Shown here one piece after another: positions 58,134 through 64,000 of a stretch of DNA of 64,000 bases (the stretch's first letter is position 1; every line of letters begins with the position of its first letter). The stretch covers positions 1 through 64,000 of the forward strand of contig CAJNDS010000263.1 of NCBI GenBank assembly GCA_905221605.1, given 5' to 3'. The notes beneath the pieces were generated by a model. The model did not search any database and was not told the DNA's origin. It saw only the letters and a program-made list of their open reading frames with translations. Made by a program: the position numbers and the translations under genes. The DNA is from Symbiodinium natans. Its lineage: Eukaryota; Sar; Dinophyceae; Suessiales; Symbiodiniaceae.

Positions 58134-59168
58134 CAAGATGGTTTGGGCGCTTTGCTTAGGCTTAGTTGAGATTTCGGGTACCTCGTTTGATTTTTGGGAC
58201 GGACTAGGCCCGGAGTAGGCCCGATTGCACCACAAAGCTTTGCGGGAAGCGGCCCCCACAGATGCCATGGAAACTTCGGTGACCCCTCCGTCCTCGGATG
58301 CTTGAGGCGGGAGTGCCGGTTGCGTAGAGTTTCGCCCAGAAATGCTTGAAGCTTGAGGCAGAGTGCGGGGTCTGCAGGAGCTGCATCAAATCCCCCCATC
58401 CCCCCTCCCCCCTCCCCCCCAAGCCGAAACCCACCCCGAAAACCTCAAGAGTGTATCCATATAACCTAGGCCAATGATAGCGCCCAAAGCGGCTAGCTTC
58501 AAGCAATGCCCCCAAGCCCAGCTCGTGACGTGGTGGGAGTTCGTTGGCGGCTTCGGAGCCATGGGTTACACCTAAGAGAAGCTCTAAGTACACCGCAGCT
58601 CCAAGACCTTTACTTTATGTAACTCTGCACGCCTTCAATGCCAAACATGGCCGCATGTCCGTCACGCAGCTCACTCCCGGCTAATGCCCAAGGACTCCTG
58701 CTGAGCTTAGCTGCGTATCCAGTTATGACACATCATGACGCGATTACCATCTGTCACATGCAAGAAGTTTCAGAACAATGTTGGATCCTGCAGCGGGTGA
58801 GCAGCACTGGCGAGCGGCAATGTGAAGGCACTGCTTGATTGCTTGAGATGATGGCTTAGATGAGATTGAGGACCAGCGTTCATAGTCATATGGCACGAAG
58901 AACTTAAAACAGACGTCGCCTCCCTAGATTCGTTGAAGCTCTTTTTGCGCTGTTGGAATCAGTTCATGTTCGCATGCGCCCAGCTCAACCTTTGCCCAAG
59001 TTCATGCGTAGAGCTCACACGGTCCATGGCGTATGTGAGAACAGGCAACGCACGTCCGGTCTGGGATCGGGAAGGTCTAGATTGCACCGGGTTCGGAAAC
59101 AGAGGCTGAACAAAGGAAATACAGAGAAGCCCATAGCTCCAAATGACAAGCGCATGTAGCCTTGCGGT
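58134..59168. repeat. Tandem duplication, copy 2, right part
   Basis: Resumes copy 1 sequence directly after the 3' CAAGATGG. The first about 450 bp are diverged and carry extra sequence (including a C-rich block at 58390-58430) relative to 54147-54372. From 58588 to 59168 it is about 98% identical to 54373-54950. The match ends near 59167, defining the edge of the duplication. Confidence 0.9.
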
Positions 59169-60185
59169 GCGACAGAGTGCGACCCTGTCAGCCAGGATGG
59201 TAGCGCACAGCTTTTCGAGTCCAAAAGCCTGTTCTGTCCCTGGGCTATGTTGCACTCAAGTCCATAGCAAGGGGCTCCAGTCTCTGTCCCGCAGCCTTTG
59301 CGGGTCTGCCCTCGTGGCTCTCAGCCTTGCAGAGCCTTGCAAAGCCCTCATGCCCAGCCTTGGAAGTGACCAAGACCCCAGGACCTGTGCACAGAGTGCG
59401 ACGCAAACGCTGTGCTTTCTCAGCATCATGTTGGGCCTGGGACAAAGCATACACAAAATGCACTTCAAGTGTCAGAATCATTGGTAACCGTCTAACTGTT
59501 TAGCATCATCTGATACGAAGCAGATAATGCATTACAAGACCAAGGTACAACCGGGCAAACACCAAAATCAAGCTGAACTACGTACACCCGCTTGACTCGT
59601 GCAAAACAATTCAGCAAGAAAACCAACAAGACCAGGTTCAAGTGTCAGGTGTCACGCAAGCTGAAGGACCCAACATATCCGCAAGGTTTTCGAAGATGCC
59701 TGCACCGTGTTTTTTTACGGAGGTGAAGGGGGGGGGGTGGCGGGGCGGCGCGGGGGTGCTCTACTCATTGTGCAGTTTGTGCGCTATGCGCGTCTGTGCA
59801 CTTGCATCAATGGTGCAATGTTGCTTGCTTTGTCCGAAGCTGATTGGCTGAGGGAGAACAAGACAGAGGCCGGTAAGTACATTGACAAATCAAGCAAGCC
59901 ACGTCGCGGACTTCAAGCACCGAGTCCTTGTAACGCGATGCTTCCAAAAAACAACCTCGCTTGCACTGGATCCACTAAGCCACGGACCTAACCCCGTACG
60001 ACAGCACAAACCTGAAACGGTAACGTCTTGGGTCTCAGCCGCCCGGCAAAGATTCGGTGTGGGGGCACGCTGGAATTCAGGAGTCAGGAGTACGATGAAG
60101 GGTACGGTGCTGGTCTTCATTTTTTTTGTCAATTTGGTCGGACAAGGCGGATTCGCATCAGCGAGGTAGTTCTTTAGACACTGCC
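59169..60185. other. No recognisable gene
   Basis: Ordinary DNA between the duplication and the CUB gene. Contains a short G run near 59730 and open frames without recognisable content. The promoter of the CUB gene presumably lies in the last part. Confidence 0.45.
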
Positions 60186-61598
60186 ATGTGGCAGTGCTTG
60201 ATATGGATCCTCTGTGGAGCTGCTCAAGCAGATGATGACTGGTGGGTCACCTCTGGGTTGCTATGCGGCATATGGCAATACTGTAACAATGTTTGGGCTT
60301 TGCCCTGACAATGGTACATCCAAATTCTTTTCTGAAAGCACGGCCCTGAAAACCGGTATACCTGTGCATGAAATAGTCCCGCTGCCCCTGGCGAAAGTGG
60401 GTCGGATGTTGCCTGGATCTTAGGGCCCAAGGAGTCCTTTGACCCCCTTTGAGCTTCCGGCCCAGGACTTGCAGGATTGACTCAGATGGCTGTGCAACGA
60501 GCCCGCGCTACCCCTCCAGGTACACCAACAATCGCGATTGCGAGATTGAGGCTCCTCGGCGTCAAGTCGCAGGTGTTTCTGCCGTGCCAGTGTTTCATGG
60601 TTGCTGCATGGACTTGCAAGCTCTGGTCACTGAGCTTCGCCCCACCCGCAAAAAGCCCGTTCAGATATGCACTACCCTGACTCTCGGAGTCCTTCTGCGA
60701 GCCGAAATATCTCGTGCTACCGCTGAGGTCGCAGCCGGAAACACGAAGGCCATCATGGTAGCCCACTTCTCAACCGAAGCTTGGCATTTCTTCAAAACAT
60801 GTGGCGAGTTGCAGGAGGTTCAGGGAGGTTCAGGGGTGGGCCCTCGCATTTGCTCCTTAGCGCACACTGAATAGGCCAGTTTAGAAACAGGCCATCCTTC
60901 TTCACGGAAAACAGATATGTGGGCGAGGCAAGAGTTGCACTTGAGATAGGAAATCGCTTGGCCACACGTGGACCCCGAAATGCGATGGTTTTGACGGTAT
61001 CCCGCCGTATTTATAAATTAGTTTCCTTATGTTGTCTGTACTCACAAGCAGCCTGAAGTGGCTACATCATTGCTACTTGTCGACAGGTCGCGGCCTCAGA
61101 CACACAGGGCAGCAAAACCCGTCGAGTCTTATAATCGCTACAGAAACACGTGTGAGATGTTTTAAAGAGCAACCTCTGTTGCAGAGATATGGCTGGTCTC
61201 CATGCCTGAAGCTTCAGGGGTTTAATCTTCGGGCTTTGGGATTGAAGGTGGCCACGCTCGTCAACGAAACGCCAACGTGCAAAGTGCAAATCCTACACTT
61301 GCAGGAAGCCCGGTATGATTTCCTGGAAGTGAATGACATTTCCTTCAGCGGGCAGATTGGCCCGGAGAATGTCGTGCCTGAGGGGGTGATCAAGTGGACT
61401 TCTGCGACTGGAACGCAACATGAAAACCCCCAGAATCCAAGGCTTCCGAGGAGTTGGGCTGAAGAGTTTCGGGGCGGGGAAATCTGAGTCTCACGGCTGG
61501 TAGCGCTGAGCCTTTTGTGTGTCATTAGCATGTTGCGAACAAGACGCTTGTCTCAGGACTATTCGGTCACAAACACCGGGTGGCGGCTTTGCCTTCAG
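60186..61598 (+). CDS. Secreted CUB-domain protein (multi-exon, 5' part)
   Basis: Exon 1, 60186-60241, encodes a signal peptide (MWQCLIWILCGAAQADDDW). Its GT donor (60242) joins in phase to 60475-~60550, giving ...DDDWIDSDGCATSPRYP and YTNNRDCEIE, the CUB pattern C..SP.YP..Y.NN..C.I. Exon 61305-61403 reads EARYDFLEVNDISFSG then GPENVVPEGVIKWTS, and 61557-61598 reads DYSVTNTGWRLCLQ. This follows the CUB order YDFL.VN, SG..GP, I.W.SD.SV and GW+LC. The 61403/61557 junction uses a GC donor and produces KWTSDYSVTNTGW. One exon (the strand before E..YD) is missing between 60550 and 61305. CUB domains are extracellular binding modules, so the protein should be secreted or at the cell surface. The 3' end is unknown; a GA donor at 61599 may lead further. 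Confidence 0.72.
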
Positions 61599-62117
61599 GA
61601 CCTGTGTTCTTTTGCCAGACATGGCTTGGGACATGGCCTAGTCACCCTAAGTCGTCAGAGCTGCGGCCCTGATGACGGCCATACATGGGATGTTGCAGCC
61701 CTGAACTGCGATGGGGTGTAGGCCAGTGTAGGCCGCGCGCAGGAAAGCTAGCAAACCTCGGCAACCTGGCCACATCATCTTTTAGGGCTGAAGAGCGGTC
61801 TCAGAGGTTCTAGGTTTCGCAGCAACATGAAACCCTGTAGCGGCTCCTGAGTGGTTCTGAGTGGTTCCACTTACCAACTCCTAGCGTAGCGACCCGTCCA
61901 GGTATCAGAGGCAGGCCCTGCGTGGCTCAAGGCTACAAGCGGTGGCCTGTGCATATTGCATCACATAAGCCACCAAACTTGTTGCCCCTTTCAATTCAGC
62001 CAATCCTTCAGTGCCAAGGCCTACAAGCTGGCACCTGAACACCCTAACCGCCAAGCCCCAACAACATTACAAAACTGTCTTTCTCAATCCAGAATCCTTG
62101 CTGGCCGTAACCCTTAG
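61599..62117. other. Region between CUB and EGF genes
   Basis: No exon recognised. It may hold the remaining exons of the CUB gene and the promoter of the next gene. Confidence 0.4.
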
Positions 62118-62147
62118 ATGCAGAGATGGCGCACGGGGCCGGGCACC

Positions 62148-63861
62148 ATGCGCCCACTTCTGCTGCTCCTGCTTTTCTATGCAGCTGTGGCTGTCGCTCG
62201 GCCATGGAAACCAATCAAGGCAAACCCAACTGAACTTTCTAAGATTCTAAGCGCTCAGCAGGAGATCGAGCTTGAGGTGGTGTAGTTGGTCGTTGATGAT
62301 CTGCTGTCGGTCAGGGTGGTGTTTTGCTCGCCCACCTGGTTCCGTTGGGTGAGAGAATTTCAGTTTGGGGTTCGAGGCTTGGGCGCTAAGAGTGCGCCGC
62401 ATGAAGCCCAGCATGCAGACACAATGCAGCCACATACGAAGATTCCAAGCAGGCACCGTGCAGCTGAGCAAAGGACCTCCAACCCGCTGTTGTGCCCCGC
62501 AGTGTGGCTCAAGCCCCCCTCCCGCTGCGGAAGGGCTAAGGGGCACCTCTCTGCTGAAACCGATCCATTGGGGACCGTTTCTTTTTGAGAATCCAGTCCC
62601 CGATTCTTGGCCGCATGTTGAGAGAGGCTTGACTGGTCTTCAGCAAGAAGACTCGTAACAAGACGTGAAAATCGTCAGAAGCCCCAAACCCTCAGCCCAT
62701 ATGAGCCATCTTTCGCACCAAAATACACTACAGCTCCAAACCCTCAACTGTTGCCAGACTCCGTTAACCCTCAGATCCCCGCAGCATCCTGCAGAAGATT
62801 CCTGCAAGGCCACGTGGTCAAGTGAGCAAGATGGAATTAGAATGGGCTTAGGCGGCTTAGGCCTGAACTTCCAACCCCATGCTCCCCCACCCCCCCCTCC
62901 ACCCCCCTCCCAAAATGGAAACCTTGAGCCCTTGATGCAGCTGAACGTCTTAGGAGGTTGGGGTCGCAATGAAGTTCGATGCCCGCTGCGGCCTGTCCGG
63001 CGTGGGCCTGGCTTTGGCAGCCACCCTCCAGGGCTGCGACTCCCCCGGAATGTTGCCGGGCTTTTCGAAGAACTTGAGGAAACCACTTGAAAGAGGCAGA
63101 GTGTGTCACTAGACGCAAGTTCAACTATCTTTTCAGGTGACGGGTTCAGAAGAGGGAGGGAAGGAATTGGGGACACACGCAAGGCACAACCATCCCTCAA
63201 AGGGCTTGGGAGATTATGTATGTTGCTATGTTGCCTGTGAAGGTCCGGGCCCAAGGTTCAAGAGTCGCGGTTGAGTGTTATTTAGGTGGTTCCAAGCTTC
63301 TTTTGCCAGCCCAGGCTCGACCTGCCCAAGTTGGATAGCCTGGCCATCTCTATGCCAGACAAGTGGTTCCTTGGATCCTTGTGGGGGTTTTGGGTTTGCG
63401 TCGGGATGCTTTGCATGCCCAGCAATGGTGCAGGTTCGGAGTCCACTCCGTGCCGTACTGGAGGCAGCAGCCGGACTACTGGACCCATGAAGCATATGCC
63501 CACGACGAACATGGCAACCGCCATGCCGAAAAGTCCTTCAATTCCTGCATGACCCTTGGGCCTAGCAGCCGACTTTCATTCCTTCCACATTCCTGCGTGG
63601 AAATAATTCCGAAAATCCCTCACCACGAAGACCCAGGAACCCGAAGCTTCACATCGAGAATGTGTGCAGTGGGCATGGATCATGTGTGCCTTTTGGGGAC
63701 GACACGGGGCTGTCCCTCTGCTGCACACTTCGGGATGGGCTGCTCTCAACCAGACCTTTGTTCCGTAGAGCGTGTCGAAGGCCTCGAACACGATGCCCCA
63801 AACTCCAGAGGTCCTTTTGCAAGTGCTACCCGGGCTATGGTGGCATGGAGTGTAATTCGAA
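62148..63861 (+). CDS. Secreted EGF-domain protein (multi-exon, runs past recognised exons)
   Basis: Exon 1, 62148-62276, starts MRPLLLLLLFYAAVAVARPW, a strong signal peptide, and ends at GAG|GTGGTG; an in-frame ATG at 62118 would add ten residues. Three further exons join in phase: 63464-63532 (QQPDYWTHEAYAHDEHGNRH), 63637-63708 (NPKLHIENVCSGHGSCVPFG) and 63811-63861 (SFCKCYPGYGGMEC). The last two fuse to one EGF-like module, and CKCYPGYGGMEC fits the C-x-C-x(5)-G-x-x-C EGF signature. Donors: GT at 62277 and 63533; GC at 63709 and 63862. Exons between 62277 and 63463 are missing; a frame from ATG 62968 (MKFDARCGLSGVGLALAATL) is one candidate. It is probably an extracellular or surface adhesion protein continuing beyond the window. 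Confidence 0.68.
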
Positions 63862-64000
63862 GCGCTTGAGCCAGACCACCGCATCTTGGCCTCGTAATTT
63901 GGTTTTTGTGATTTTAGTGCCCGCAGCTGCCAACATATGACTATGCACTTTCCTCCGGTCTTTCCACGTGCCCTATACAAGTCAACGCAAGATACCCTTA
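63862..64000. other. 3' edge, presumably intron
   Basis: Sequence after the last EGF exon. Nothing recognisable before the window ends. Confidence 0.4.

Larger units (their letters stand above)
55225..58141. mobile_element. Candidate non-autonomous hAT-like element with 8-bp target duplication
   Basis: Copy 1 of the duplication reads TCAAGATGG|TTCTGGCGC (54138-54155). In copy 2 the same flanks are 2.9 kb apart: TCAAGATGG at 55232 and CAAGATGG|TTTGGGCGC from 58134. An 8-bp direct repeat therefore flanks 55233-58133. The left end (CAGATAGCGCAGACGC) and the reverse complement of the right end (GAGAATAGGCGGAGGC) are similar over about 35 bp, a degenerate terminal inverted repeat. hAT transposons make 8-bp target duplications and often start CAG or CA. 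No transposase-like frame lies inside, so the element would be non-autonomous. The interior consists of arrays listed separately. Confidence 0.65.

Noticed and set aside
54418-59159. Pairs of near-identical 66-68-residue frames in the two duplication copies
   Set aside because: Conserved only because the DNA is recently duplicated; no domain, and base changes are not biased to synonymous sites.
1-64000. tRNA, rRNA, spliced-leader RNA or snRNA genes
   Set aside because: None recognised by reading both strands; a covariance-model scan would be needed to exclude them.

Overview
The window looks like nuclear DNA of a photosynthetic dinoflagellate, most like a symbiodiniacean/suessialean genome. 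Four things point there. (1) Recognisable protein families appear only as strings of tiny exons (about 40-130 bp) whose acceptors nearly all read AG|G and whose donors are mostly GC (sometimes GA), with GT in the minority. (2) A small cytochrome b6f subunit (PetL-like) is nucleus-encoded behind a signal peptide with Phe at the predicted cleavage point and a transit/thylakoid leader. (3) Every gene I can recognise lies on the + strand. (4) Much of the DNA is low-complexity sequence with long C or G runs and tandem arrays. No rRNA, tRNA, CRISPR or bacterial operon was seen. All long open reading frames are repeat translations except the petL-like gene.

Layout. 0-1.7 kb: 19-unit, 87-bp tandem array. 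1.7-5.5 kb: mosaic of duplicated polypyrimidine blocks and a cluster of TTTGGCCAAA palindromes. 7.0-7.3 kb: intact plastid-targeted petL-like gene. 7.8-12.6 kb: multi-exon U2SURP/SR140-like splicing factor (CID domain plus a DVDGEPL motif), with a large microsatellite in an intron. 16.9-19.6 kb: unidentified Lys/Asp/Glu-rich gene ending at 19601. 20.3-26.8 kb: N-terminal-motor kinesin with P-loop, switch I and switch II on separate micro-exons. 28.8-30.2 kb: alpha/beta hydrolase with an Asp-Trp-Gly nucleophile elbow. 31.7-37.5 kb and 39.7-44.5 kb: strings of exon-like segments of unrecognised genes, ending in a CCCH zinc finger. 37.7-38.4 kb: GAA and 9-bp microsatellites. 45-60 kb: gene-poor and repeat-rich. 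60.2-61.6 kb: secreted CUB-domain gene. 62.1-63.9 kb and beyond: secreted EGF-domain gene running off the window.

Most notable structure. A roughly 1.07-kb segment is tandemly duplicated at 53.9-59.2 kb, and the second copy is split by a 2.9-kb insertion (55233-58133). The insertion is flanked by an 8-bp direct repeat (CAAGATGG) that is present once in the uninterrupted first copy. Its ends are degenerate inverted repeats. Inside are head-to-head arrays of a hairpin-forming unit around a separate tandem array. This reads as an empty-site/filled-site pair for a previously uncharacterised non-autonomous, hAT-like transposable element.

Limits. Exon models were assembled by eye from motif order, reading-frame phase and AG|G acceptors. 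Several exons of each gene are missing, no transcript evidence was available, and transcript ends are unknown.
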